Source of the DNA: an uncultured Rhodopila sp.
Lineage (GTDB): Bacteria > Pseudomonadota > Alphaproteobacteria > Acetobacterales > Acetobacteraceae
Assembly (NCBI GenBank): GCA_903932145.1
Contig: CAIZFE010000051.1
Location: 85,288 to 149,287, forward strand
DNA length: 64,000 nt
Direction of reading: 5' to 3'
The position numbers and the translations under genes are program-made. Below the pieces are notes generated by a model. The model had not been told where the DNA came from. It did not search any database and worked only from the letters and a program-made list of their open reading frames with translations. Below, piece after piece: positions 35,324 through 43,302 of the stretch; position 1 is the stretch's first letter, and the number at the start of each line of letters is the position of its first letter.

Positions 35324-36274
35324 TTGTTCGGCGGCGCACAGTCCGATCCCGCCGATCCGGCGCGGGGCTATCACGACTACCTCGACTTCCTGCTGGAAGC
35401 CGAGGCGCTGGGGTATCACGGCTGCTTCCTGACCGAACACCACTTCACCGGTTGGGGTCAGGTGTCCGCTCCCCTTCATATGCTGTCGTGGCTGGCCGCC
35501 CGGACGACCACCTTGCGGCTGGGCACCGCCGTCATGGTGCTGGCCTGGCACAATCCGATGCTGCTCGCCGAACAGGCGGCGACGGTGGACGTATTGTCGG
35601 GCGGCCGGCTGGACCTGGGGATCGGCCGAGGCTACCGCCACAACGAATTTCACGGCTTCGCAATGGATGCCGGTGAAGCCGAGGCTCGGTTTGCCGAATC
35701 CCTGGATGTCATGACGCGCGCATGGACATCTCGAGATCGCTTTTCGCACCACGGGCAGTTTTGGAATTTCGATGATGTGGTGCTGGAGCCTCCGCCCTTG
35801 CAAACGCCGCATCCTTCGCTGTGGGTCAGTGCGGGGCGCGATGCATCCATCCGAGCGGCGGCGGAACGGGGGCTGCGGTTGTTACTGGACCAGTTCACGC
35901 CGGTTGAAACGATCGCCCGCCGGATCGGCATTTATCGAGATGCCGCCGGGGATCGGTTCGATCCGTCGATGATCGCCGTCGCCCGAGATGTCTATATCGG
36001 CGAAACTGCTGGCGAGATCGAGAACGCCTTCTGCCGCCGCGCCGTGGGTCACCAACGGATGATCGACGCTGCGCGCACTCCGGGGGCGGAAACGGGGTCC
36101 CATATCCTCGCCTGGGCCGATCGGCCGGAGGCTCGAACTGACGCGGCGTTGTTCGGCACGGAGGCGCTAGTCGCTGCAAAATTACAGGATTTGGAAGCGG
36201 CGGGGGTTCAATACGTGCTGTGCAATATCCTTGGGCATCACCGGCCAACACTTCGAAAAATCATTGCCAACTGA
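35324..36274 (+). CDS. LLM-class flavin-dependent oxidoreductase (5' end possibly frameshifted)
   Basis: A 316-aa luciferase-like monooxygenase using reduced FMN: GYHGCFLTEHHFTGWGQVS, ARTTTLRLGTAVMVLAWHNP, EQAATVDVLSGGRLDLGIGRGYR. Homologues begin MRxGLFGGA; here ATGCGCCTCGG (35313) is one base out of frame with TTGTTCGGCGGCGCA, so the natural start seems lost by a 1-bp deletion around 35323 and translation may begin at the TTG at 35324. The rest of the frame is intact. Likely partner of the AroQ-like protein 18 bp upstream. Substrate unknown. Confidence 0.85.
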   Translation: MFGGAQSDPADPARGYHDYLDFLLEAEALGYHGCFLTEHHFTGWGQVSAPLHMLSWLAARTTTLRLGTAVMVLAWHNPMLLAEQAATVDVLSGGRLDLGIGRGYRHNEFHGFAMDAGEAEARFAESLDVMTRAWTSRDRFSHHGQFWNFDDVVLEPPPLQTPHPSLWVSAGRDASIRAAAERGLRLLLDQFTPVETIARRIGIYRDAAGDRFDPSMIAVARDVYIGETAGEIENAFCRRAVGHQRMIDAARTPGAETGSHILAWADRPEARTDAALFGTEALVAAKLQDLEAAGVQYVLCNILGHHRPTLRKIIAN

Positions 36275-36283
36275 GGAAATAAG

Positions 36284-36311
36284 GACAGGGGCGGGCGTCC
36301 CTCCCCCTGTC
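36284..36311. terminator. Bidirectional hairpin between convergent genes
   Basis: GACAGGGG (36284-36291) pairs with CCCCTGTC (36304-36311), 12-nt loop, centred in the 46-bp gap between the monooxygenase and NTF2-like gene stops. Confidence 0.6.
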
Positions 36312-36320
36312 TGTCTCCGG

Positions 36321-36803
36321 CTATTTGTTAGGCTGTGGCTTAACATTCGGCGGTGGCATCTGGTTCCAGGTATTGGACCGGATCTTCCAAGTTGATCCGT
36401 CTAGAACATCGACCGCAAGGTACGTGCCGGTAACGTGGGTGCTCGCGCCTCCATTCTGACCAGGGAAATCAAGGGCGTAAGTGCCGCTAGCGAGTATGAT
36501 CTTTGGGTCCAACATTGTGGCTTCAGAGACCGTAGTCTTGAAATTCTCAGGCTTCGGTCCCGCCACCATTCGGTCAAACAGCTTGCGAATGTTGGCTTCG
36601 CCGATGATCGGTTCGCTGACCCCATGCGGAAGCACGCTGCCGCCCTTGACAAAGAGTGCGGCCCAAGCGGCGGCGTCACCTTTATCGGATGCCGCAACCC
36701 ACTTCTGATTGATTTGGTTGACGACGGACATGGCATCGTCAGCCGCAATGGCGGGACCGGTGAGCGCTAATGCTAGCGCAAGGGCTGTCAGAGTTGTTTT
36801 CAT
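36321..36803 (-). CDS. Secreted NTF2-like (SgcJ/EcaC, DUF4440-type) protein
   Basis: A 160-aa protein. A signal peptide (MKTTLTALALALALTGPAIA, cut before ADDAM) precedes an NTF2-like cone fold: INQKWVAASDKGDAAAWAAL, GVSEPIIGEANIRKLFDRMV, TYALDFPGQNGG, DGSTWKIRSNTWNQ. Members bind small hydrophobic ligands or act as isomerases; many have no known role. GAGGAGG lies 7 nt before the ATG. The 290 bp behind it (36804-37096) hold only its promoter. Confidence 0.85.
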   Translation of the reverse strand: MKTTLTALALALALTGPAIAADDAMSVVNQINQKWVAASDKGDAAAWAALFVKGGSVLPHGVSEPIIGEANIRKLFDRMVAGPKPENFKTTVSEATMLDPKIILASGTYALDFPGQNGGASTHVTGTYLAVDVLDGSTWKIRSNTWNQMPPPNVKPQPNK

Positions 36804-37454
36804 AGTTTTCCTCCTCCCTTTTATTTTGCGGGCGGACGATGAACTTGAGGTAATTTTTCGTCAACGGTAAAGCCGGGGATTCACGGCACCGTTACGAGCC
36901 CCCCTTAGACCGGCGCGCGACCCTCTGCTCGGCCGTTATCGAGCTTGCCGACGCCCTGTGAGACATGCTCGAACGTGGCGGATGCATCGACTAATACTGA
37001 TCATGAGCGTTAGGTTTGGCCGTCGAAATTCACCACTCTCTGGCTTCCTGCCTACCAAACTTCGGCCGATGCAATTCGACTGGCGGTTTGCCATAATTAA
37101 ATCCGCGACAAGATCCCTCTCCGCGGACCCAATACATAGCTCATCTGTACCAGGATAATAAACCCGATGCTCCAATACGTGCTGACGAAGCAAGCGCCGC
37201 ACCAAACGCGTATAGGGCCTGAGCGATCACGATACGATTTAACACCGAGCGATCGATGACCGCGGAAACGTCCGGCTCCATCAGACCGGCGCGCATCGCG
37301 TAGCGCCAACTTGCGAACAGGATCGCCCCGAAGGCGAAAATGTTCATCCAGTACAGCAACAACGCCGTCCGCAGCGTGATAAACTCCGCCATCAGCGACG
37401 TGGAGAACGGCATCAGGGAAATCGTGAACAGAAACACCAGGTGAATCCAGGTCA

Positions 37455-37484
37455 GGTTCCTGCGGCATTTGGAGCAATTGCCAC
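37455..37484 (+). repeat. Left target duplication and terminal inverted repeat
   Basis: Target duplication GGTTCCTG at 37455-37462, then the element's left end 37463-37484: CGGCATT followed by TGGAGCAATTGCCAC. Confidence 0.92.
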
Positions 37485-38377
37485 CAAGGGAGCGGGAGAT
37501 TTGGCAGTTGTCTATTTTTCAGATGCATTACCCCGCTCCGAGGAGAAAAAAGTGGCCACGCAAATGTTGCGTCCATCTCCATGAAGCGACGTAACCGCCG
37601 ACGTGGCGTCCTACGATTTCATCATTGCGAACCTTCCATTCTGGTGACCGACTTTCGGGGTCAAGGCCGATTTCATCGCTTTCGTCATAAACAACTGACA
37701 CGTAGCTTGGTGGCGTGGTCACCAGACCGATGGATACGTCTCGCGTTTCGAGGATTGCAAAAACCGGCGTCTTTGCCGTTGACAAGGACCTTGCTTCCGC
37801 CTCGAAGCGCGCGTGGTTCTCCATTACGTACCAGTAATACGGGCTGAAGATACCGACGTAGTGGTGTGAGCCCACTAGCAGCGGGATCGTCGCCGCTGCC
37901 CAGGCCAAAGAGAGTGCCCGTCGAAATCGTCGCCTGATGAGCGCCACACATGCACCAATCGCGAGAACGGCACCGAAGCCAAGCACCGCGAGCGCGACGA
38001 ACGGAAACCATAGGTCCAGTGTCAATCGAACTCCAAAGCCGCCGGCTAGCGGCGGCCGAATCGGCATGAAATTCAATGCCCCCATCCAGCCTACGAGGGT
38101 GATGGCGAGCAGTGTTGCCCAGAGCAGGGGCCGCCATGAATAATTGTCTAGCTTTCCCAATAGCGAATCCCCTGGTTTGCAGCGGCCAATACTCTCTCAC
38201 TATGTGCAAATTCTCTCGTTTGTCATGCGCCAAACGCTTCCACGGAGGAACATTACACAATGTTGTTTGCCATTAATCAGGTTCTCCCGGAGGTGATATG
38301 AAATTGGTAAGCCATTGGCTGCCATTGAAAATATGGCCCTGAGCAGTTCCCCATGTGGCAATTGCTCCATAATGCCG
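37463..38377. mobile_element. 915-bp nonautonomous transposon (mobile insertion cassette) with one passenger gene
   Basis: Ends are 22-23-bp inverted repeats differing by one indel: CGGCATT then TGGAGCAATTGCCAC (37463-37484), and on the other strand CGGCATTA then TGGAGCAATTGCCAC (38377-38355). It is bracketed by an exact 8-bp duplication, GGTTCCTG (37455-37462 and 38378-38385), and its excision restores the TMEM175 frame. It encodes no transposase, only a membrane protein. An 8-bp duplication is compatible with IS1595, IS66 or ISL3-type transposases; I cannot name the mobilising family from memory. Confidence 0.9.
37528..38160 (-). CDS. Membrane protein of unknown function, passenger of the insertion cassette
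   Basis: A 210-aa protein with about three hydrophobic helices (LLWATLLAITLVGWMGALNF, WFPFVALAVLGFGAVLAIGA, ALSLAWAAATIPLLVGSHHY) and a C-terminal soluble part rich in charged and aromatic residues (ENHARFEAEARSL..., EWKVRNDEIVGRHVGGYVAS). Start is a TTG at 38160 with GGGGA upstream; an internal Met at about residue 26 is possible. It shows no transposase motif. Its base composition (lower GC, more A/T third positions) differs from flanking genes, consistent with transfer. No family recognised. Confidence 0.7.
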   Translation of the reverse strand: MGKLDNYSWRPLLWATLLAITLVGWMGALNFMPIRPPLAGGFGVRLTLDLWFPFVALAVLGFGAVLAIGACVALIRRRFRRALSLAWAAATIPLLVGSHHYVGIFSPYYWYVMENHARFEAEARSLSTAKTPVFAILETRDVSIGLVTTPPSYVSVVYDESDEIGLDPESRSPEWKVRNDEIVGRHVGGYVASWRWTQHLRGHFFLLGAG

Positions 38378-38385
38378 GGTTCCTG
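38355..38385 (-). repeat. Right terminal inverted repeat and target duplication
   Basis: Element end 38355-38377, inverted match to 37463-37484, followed by the second GGTTCCTG at 38378-38385. Confidence 0.92.
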
Positions 38386-38731
38386 TCGCTGCGGGCGAAG
38401 TGGCTCAACTGCATCTGCTGGCCGACCCAGAAAATTCCTAGCGTCAGGAAGCTCATCAGATACACCACCAGCCTTGGGGCGAGTTCGCGCAACGCCTCCA
38501 GCAGCGCCTGATCGGTTTCGATGGCGTGCCCCGCCGGCACCTTCAAATCCAGCACCAGCAGCGTCATCGCCACGGCGAACAGGCCGTCGCTCAGGGCGGC
38601 CAGGCGCTCCACGCTGTGGCCTGCCAATGCGTTATACCGCGTCCCCATCGCCCATCTCCTGCTTTCCGCTCTTGAGCAAACCGTCAGACCGGCCGATGAT
38701 CACCCCAGAACGCCCCGGAAGGAACCAACGA

Positions 38732-39949
38732 ATGCCTGAAAGCCCCGCCGACAAGGCAATGTTCGCCGCCAGCCAGACCCGTTTGCCATTGAACGGCATC
38801 ACGGTGCTGGACCTGACCCTCGCCCGCGCGGGACCCACGGCGGTGCGCCATTTCGCCGACTGGGGCGCCAATGTGATCCGGATCGAGCCACCCGCCAACG
38901 ATGGTGAGGATGTCGCCGGCCGCCGCCACGGCTTCGATTTCCAGAATCTGCACCGCAACAAACGCGCCGTGACCCTGAACCTGAAGACCAAGGAAGGGCA
39001 CGAGGCGTTCATGCGCCTGGCACTTAAAGCTGACGTGGTTTTGGAGAACATGCGGGCGAACGTGAAGCACCGCCTCAAGGTGTCCTATGAGGACGTGAAG
39101 GCGATCAACCCGCGCATCGTCTATGGCAGCATCTCGGGCTTTGGCCAGGACGGGCCGTACGGCCCCCGCGCCGGCGTCGATCAGATCGCGCAGGGCATGG
39201 GCGGCCTGATGTCGATCACCGGCGAACCCGGCCGTGGCCCGATGCGGGTCGGCATCCCGATCGACGACCTGACCGCCGGCAACCTGCTGGCCCTCGGCTG
39301 CATGATGGCGCTGTTCGACCGCGAGCGCACCGGGGTCGGCCGCTGGGTCACCACGTCGCTGCTGGAAGCGCAGATCTTCATGCTCGATTTCCAGGCCAGC
39401 CGCTGGCTGATGGAGCAGGAAGTCGCGGGTCAGGCCGGCAACGATCACCCGACGGGCATCCCGACCGGCGTGTTCCCGACCAGCGACGGCCACATCAACA
39501 TCGCCGCAAGTTCGTCGCGCGTGTTTTCGCGGTTCTGCGAGGCGATCGACCGCAAGGATTGGCTGGAGCGGGACGACTGGAAGACCCAAGTCGGCCGCAG
39601 CAAGGACCGCAAGGCGATCAACGCGGCGATCGGCGAAATCACCAAGACCATGCCGGCCAATCACTGGATTGAGCTGTTCGAGGCCAACGGCATTCCCTGC
39701 GGCCCGATCTATTCGATCGACCAGGTTTTTGCGGATCCGCAGGTGAAACATCTGGGGATGGCGACGCCCATGACAAGCCCGTATGTGGGTGAGGCGGAGG
39801 TCGTTGCTTCGGCAATGAACATCTCCGGATTTTCCAAGGCGATCCGGCTGCACACGCCGGACCCCGGGGAACACAGCGACGAAATTTTGAAAAGTGTCGG
39901 ATACTCCGATGCCGAACTCGATGACATGCGCCAAAAGGGAGTTATCTGA
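38732..39949 (+). CDS. CaiB/BaiF-type (class III) CoA transferase
   Basis: A 405-aa CoA transferase that moves CoA between carboxylic acids. ITVLDLTLARAGPTAVRHFADWGANVIRIEPP, YGSISGFGQDGPYGPRAGVDQIAQGMGGLMSITG with the Asp nucleophile candidate in GVDQ, and GIPCGPIYSIDQV. The ATG at 38732 after GGAAGGAACC is the natural start; the frame's extension to 38315 runs through the TMEM175 gene in antisense. The next gene begins immediately at its stop. Together they look like activation plus processing of an acyl-CoA. Confidence 0.92.
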   Translation: MPESPADKAMFAASQTRLPLNGITVLDLTLARAGPTAVRHFADWGANVIRIEPPANDGEDVAGRRHGFDFQNLHRNKRAVTLNLKTKEGHEAFMRLALKADVVLENMRANVKHRLKVSYEDVKAINPRIVYGSISGFGQDGPYGPRAGVDQIAQGMGGLMSITGEPGRGPMRVGIPIDDLTAGNLLALGCMMALFDRERTGVGRWVTTSLLEAQIFMLDFQASRWLMEQEVAGQAGNDHPTGIPTGVFPTSDGHINIAASSSRVFSRFCEAIDRKDWLERDDWKTQVGRSKDRKAINAAIGEITKTMPANHWIELFEANGIPCGPIYSIDQVFADPQVKHLGMATPMTSPYVGEAEVVASAMNISGFSKAIRLHTPDPGEHSDEILKSVGYSDAELDDMRQKGVI

Positions 39950-40768
39950 ATGTTGCCGGATCACGCTGAGACACGGGCCTTTGCGAGCGGAAAAATGTTG
40001 GCGGCGAAGGATGACGGGGTCGGCCTGGTCACCTTCAACCAGCCGGAAAAACGCAACGCCATTTCGATGGAGATGTGGACCGGGCTTGGCAATATCCTCG
40101 ACGAATTTTCCGAGGACAGCAGCGTCAGCGTTGTCATCCTGACCGGTGCCGGCAACAAGGCGTTCGTTTCTGGCGCGGATATCAGCCAGTTCGAGAAGAA
40201 CCGCAACAGCGCCGATGCTCAGGCGGCATACGACGCGGCGAACGCGATCGGCCGCAACAAGCTGATCAACTTCAAGAAGCCGGTGATCGCTCGGATTCGC
40301 GGCTTCTGCATGGGCGGCGGGCTGGCGATCGCGATGGCGACCGACATTCGGATCGCTGCGTCGGACAGCCAGTTCGGCATTCCGGCGGCCCGGTTGTCGA
40401 TCGCTTACGCACCGGACGCGGTGAGGCGGTTGATCGATCTCGTCGGGCCGGCGCATGCGCGGATGATCCTTTACACCGCCAAGCGTATCGATGCGGCGGA
40501 AGCAGAGCGGATCGGGTTGATCAACCGGATGACGACGGAAGAAGGTCTGAATGATGTGGTGCTGGATATCGCCCGCAGCATCGCAGACAACGCTCCGCTG
40601 TCCGTTGCGGCATCGAAGTTGACGATCAACGAGATGCTGAAGGACGAGCACGACCGCGACAACCGCGCCATCCAGCGCGCCATCGAAACCTGTTTCGATA
40701 GCGCCGACTTCAAGGAAGGCCGCACGGCGTTCATGGAAAAGCGGGCGCCGAAGTTTATCGGGGCCTGA
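39950..40768 (+). CDS. Enoyl-CoA hydratase/isomerase (crotonase-fold) protein lacking both catalytic Glu
   Basis: A 272-aa crotonase-superfamily protein. Oxyanion-hole segments AFVSGADI (71-78) and GFCMGGGLAIA (118-128) are present, but the two hydratase glutamates (rat E144 and E164) align with Ala126 and Ala146 (FGIPAARLS). A simple hydratase role is thus unlikely; related family members of this type are annotated enoyl-CoA hydratase without proof. ATG directly abuts the CoA-transferase stop, so translation is probably coupled. Confidence 0.88.
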   Translation: MLPDHAETRAFASGKMLAAKDDGVGLVTFNQPEKRNAISMEMWTGLGNILDEFSEDSSVSVVILTGAGNKAFVSGADISQFEKNRNSADAQAAYDAANAIGRNKLINFKKPVIARIRGFCMGGGLAIAMATDIRIAASDSQFGIPAARLSIAYAPDAVRRLIDLVGPAHARMILYTAKRIDAAEAERIGLINRMTTEEGLNDVVLDIARSIADNAPLSVAASKLTINEMLKDEHDRDNRAIQRAIETCFDSADFKEGRTAFMEKRAPKFIGA

Positions 40769-40781
40769 TACAACAAATATT

Positions 40782-40810
40782 GCCGGGACAGCGGCAAACG
40801 CCGTCCCGGC
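40782..40810 (+). terminator. Terminator after the crotonase-fold gene
   Basis: GCCGGGAC (40782-40789) pairs with GTCCCGGC (40803-40810), with GGC/GCC inside, 13 bp after the stop. Confidence 0.7.
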
Positions 40811-40950
40811 GATGAAGTATTGCCGCACATCCTCGCAACCCGGGAACTTCCCGCAATTGCGCTTGCGACGACCCAAGAACGATGCGACCCTGACACCGAT
40901 ACTTCCGCGGTCCGGGTTCCGGCCGGCTCGTCACGATAAGGGAATTTGCG

Positions 40951-42495
40951 ATGCGTACACCGATCCTGGCCGCGGTCCTCGGCGGGCTGGGCCTTGCCGC
41001 TGGCGGAGGCTATTACGGGCTGGAAATCTATCCCGAGCAGCAGTTTCGCGCCGCCCTCGATCAGTCGATCGCCAGGCTGCCTCCAGGTGTGACCGTGACC
41101 TATGCCACCGCGCATTATTCGGTCCTGTCGCATCTGGCCACCGTCACCGGGATAAGACTCCATGCGGCGCGCGCTGACGCGGCGCCTCAGCCCGTCGATG
41201 CCGTCATCGATTCCATGGAAGTATCGAATCCCAATCTGAGCTTTTCGCAAACCTGGGCGAACGCGCAGGCCAACCCGAGCAGTTGGGGCGATGATACGGC
41301 GCTACCGATCGCCGATACCATCGTAATCACAGGCGTATCCATTCACGCCGCCACGATGGATATGACGCAGGCATCGTTCACCGTCGATAAAGCGCGCCTG
41401 TATCCCCGGGCGCTGCTGCATGAGGGAATGCCGACATTCGCCGCGTTCCAGGCAGCGGCAATCCCGAAATCACAACCGCCAACACTCGCGGATCTACAAC
41501 CCTTGCTGCGGTTGGAGGCGGCGGGGATGTTGGGAATCGGCTATGACAACTACGACGCCGAAGGCCTCAGCCTGTCGGTGAATACACCTGATGTGGACCT
41601 GACCTATGAGGTTCGCAAAATGGCTGGAACCGGTTTCGACCGCGGTATCATGCGGGGCGCCACCATCGAAGGTTTGACGACAAAAAGCAGCCAGTTCGGT
41701 GCCTTCACGCTCGATCGTATGGTCATGGGCGCATTCGACATCCGTGATCCGGCGACCCGCCTTATCAATGGCGAAACGCTGTCCGTGTCGATGCTGGACG
41801 GCATCAAAATCGGCCGGGTGGACTACGACGGCATCACAGCGCAGGCCCCGGGCAAACCAGCCATGCACGCCGGTGGCATGTCGATCGGCCCGATGGCGTT
41901 TGCCCAAGGCGTGCCGGTTTCCGCCGCGATCGCCTTCCGGGATTTCCGCATCGAGGCATCGCAATTGCCGGACGCCAGAAGCCAGGACGGCTTCAGCAAG
42001 CTGGGCCTGGAACACGCCACGATCAGCTTCGCTCTGGCCTACGACTGGGATGTCGCCGGCAAACGCGCGCGCATACATGATACCAATCTTAAGGTTGACG
42101 AACTTGGCACGCTGTCGCTGTCGGCCGATCTGACCAACCTGGGCGCCAATACAAACGTGTTGTCGCTGGCGCAGGCGCGGCTCGCCCATGCCCGGTTGCG
42201 CCTTGAGGATGCGTCCCTCGCCGATCGGCTGTTGCGGCTCGGCGCCGCGATGGCGGGTATCGATGTGGAAGCCTTTCGGCAGCAAATAACCGCACTGATG
42301 CAGCAACCTGATGCCGGTCCGGAGTTGAGTGCGGCTCAACTGGCGATCGGGACGTTCATCACCGAGCCGCATACGCTGACGGTGGAACTGGCACCGCCGG
42401 CACCGGTCCCGGTGATGCTGCTCGCGGGCGCGGCGGGATCACCCGCCAGGGTGGCGGCGATGCTCGGCCTGAAGGTTACGGCCAACGCGCCGTGA
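40951..42495 (+). CDS. Exported or inner-membrane-anchored protein, DUF945 (YdgA)-like
   Basis: A 514-aa protein with an N-terminal signal/anchor (PILAAVLGGLGLAAGGGYYG) followed by YPEQQFRAALDQSIARLPPG, TYATAHYSVLSHLATVTGIRL, a layout like E. coli YdgA/DUF945 proteins. The rest is beta-rich with long AsmA-like repeats (LSLSVNTPDVDLTYEVRKMA; FRDFRIEASQLPDA), suggesting a periplasmic lipid-interacting or structural role, by analogy. GGGAATTTGCG before the ATG. No partner genes adjacent. Family assignment moderate. Confidence 0.65.
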   Translation: MRTPILAAVLGGLGLAAGGGYYGLEIYPEQQFRAALDQSIARLPPGVTVTYATAHYSVLSHLATVTGIRLHAARADAAPQPVDAVIDSMEVSNPNLSFSQTWANAQANPSSWGDDTALPIADTIVITGVSIHAATMDMTQASFTVDKARLYPRALLHEGMPTFAAFQAAAIPKSQPPTLADLQPLLRLEAAGMLGIGYDNYDAEGLSLSVNTPDVDLTYEVRKMAGTGFDRGIMRGATIEGLTTKSSQFGAFTLDRMVMGAFDIRDPATRLINGETLSVSMLDGIKIGRVDYDGITAQAPGKPAMHAGGMSIGPMAFAQGVPVSAAIAFRDFRIEASQLPDARSQDGFSKLGLEHATISFALAYDWDVAGKRARIHDTNLKVDELGTLSLSADLTNLGANTNVLSLAQARLAHARLRLEDASLADRLLRLGAAMAGIDVEAFRQQITALMQQPDAGPELSAAQLAIGTFITEPHTLTVELAPPAPVPVMLLAGAAGSPARVAAMLGLKVTANAP

Positions 42496-42507
42496 GACGG
42501 GCATCGC

Positions 42508-42542
42508 GGCACTGACCTCCGCTACGGACAGAGGTCAGTGCC
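42508..42542 (+). terminator. Terminator after the DUF945-like gene
   Basis: A perfect 12-bp stem: GGCACTGACCTC (42508-42519) with GAGGTCAGTGCC (42531-42542), 11-nt loop, 13 bp after the stop. Confidence 0.75.
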
Positions 42543-42559
42543 GCCGCGGCCGAAGCAGC

Positions 42560-42598
42560 CGGTCGAGGAACGTTTACGTCAAACAGGATGTTCGACAC
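42560..42598 (-). pseudogene. Stub of a DUF5615 PIN-like toxin gene
   Basis: A GTG at 42598, overlapping the DUF433 gene end, reads VSNILFDVNVPRP, the conserved opening of DUF5615 PIN-like toxins (MxxLFDxNxPR), then runs into unrelated sequence next to a terminator. Only about 13 codons remain. Confidence 0.55.
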
Positions 42599-42806
42599 GC
42601 TGCCTCTGTGCATGTGCGTAAACGGCCAGCACATCCGCTAACGGCGTGCGGAGTCCAAGATTTTCGATGACCTGGTCGGCGGTCTCGCCGGCATCCATGT
42701 TGTCCAAGATGGTTTCCGGTGGCACGCGCGGGTCGTCGCGCAACGCTGGCTGACCGGACAGAACTCCCGGGCGCGCACACACTAATCTTAGTTTCCCTCT
42801 TTCCAT
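42579..42806 (-). CDS. DUF433 antitoxin-like protein, toxin partner lost
   Basis: A 75-aa DUF433 protein: VCARPGVLSGQPALRDDPRV, PPETILDNMDAGETADQVIE, LADVLAVYAHAQ, the small DNA-binding-like domain usually paired with a DUF5615 PIN-like toxin. The ATG at 42806 is used; a longer frame (to 42926) runs into transposase debris on the other strand, so the original N-terminus may be cut by that insertion. Its toxin partner survives only as a stub. Confidence 0.65.
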   Translation of the reverse strand: MERGKLRLVCARPGVLSGQPALRDDPRVPPETILDNMDAGETADQVIENLGLRTPLADVLAVYAHAQRQRVEHPV

Positions 42807-42842
42807 TACTTTTAGAGCATTGAATTTTAGGAATAATGGCGC

Positions 42843-43232
42843 CTGAGGCGGGTGCATCACTGGCTGGCCGAACGGGTGCATGCGCATGTCTTTCTCTGCA
42901 TGCTGGCCTATTACGTCGAATGGCACATGCGCAGGGTCTGGCGCCGATGCTGTTCGACGAGCCTGACAAGGAAGCCGCCGAAGCCCCGGCGCAAGAGCGT
43001 GGTCGCCAAGGCGCAGCGTTCACAAACCGCTGTCACCAAGCAGACCACAGGGGTGACTGGGGACGGACTGCCGGTGCATAGCTTCCGCACGCTGCTGACC
43101 GACCTGGCAACCGTGGCCCGCAAATCCATAGTCACCGCGATCACCCCGCTCTTCCCGATCACCGTGCTGACCGAACTTACCCCGATCCAGAGGAAGGCAT
43201 TCAATCTGCAGGGGGTCAAATGTAGCCGGTAG
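42843..43232 (+). pseudogene. IS1634-like transposase C-terminal fragment
   Basis: HHWLAERVHAHVFLCMLAYY then VEWHMRR, in frame from 42843, matches the end of IS1634-type transposases. A shift moves the next part (LAPMLFDEPDKEAAEAPAQE) to another frame, and a second shift returns to GLPVHSFRTLLTDLATVARK and FNLQGVKCSR. The N-terminal four-fifths is missing. A small palindrome TTCCCT-TAAC-AGGGAA at 43280-43295 might be an IS end remnant. Confidence 0.75.
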
Positions 43233-43302
43233 TGCGGGCCCGTATAGATGAATTATATAGACATTTCCGTAATTTGCGATTCCCTTAACAGGGAACTTAG
43301 GC

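Larger units (their letters stand above)
37097..38648 (-). pseudogene. TMEM175-type (DUF1211) potassium channel, split by an insertion
   Basis: The N-terminal half (38648 to about 38378) reads MGTRYNALAGHSVERLAALS, LFAVAMTLLVLDLKVP and LGIFWVGQQMQLSHFARSDRN, the DUF1211 hallmark. The rest resumes at about 37462 as LTWIHLVFLFTISLMPFSTS, YWMNIFAFGAILFASWRYAM. Removing 37463-38377 plus one 8-bp repeat joins RSDRN directly to LTWIH in frame. A second lesion, a 1-bp loss at about 37190-37197, puts the end (CFVSTYWSIGFIILVQMSYV) out of frame. The intact protein would be about 200 aa with six spans. Confidence 0.9.

Noticed and set aside
38684..40876. A 730-codon minus-strand frame opposite the CoA transferase and crotonase genes
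   Set aside because: Shadow spanning two real genes on the other strand.
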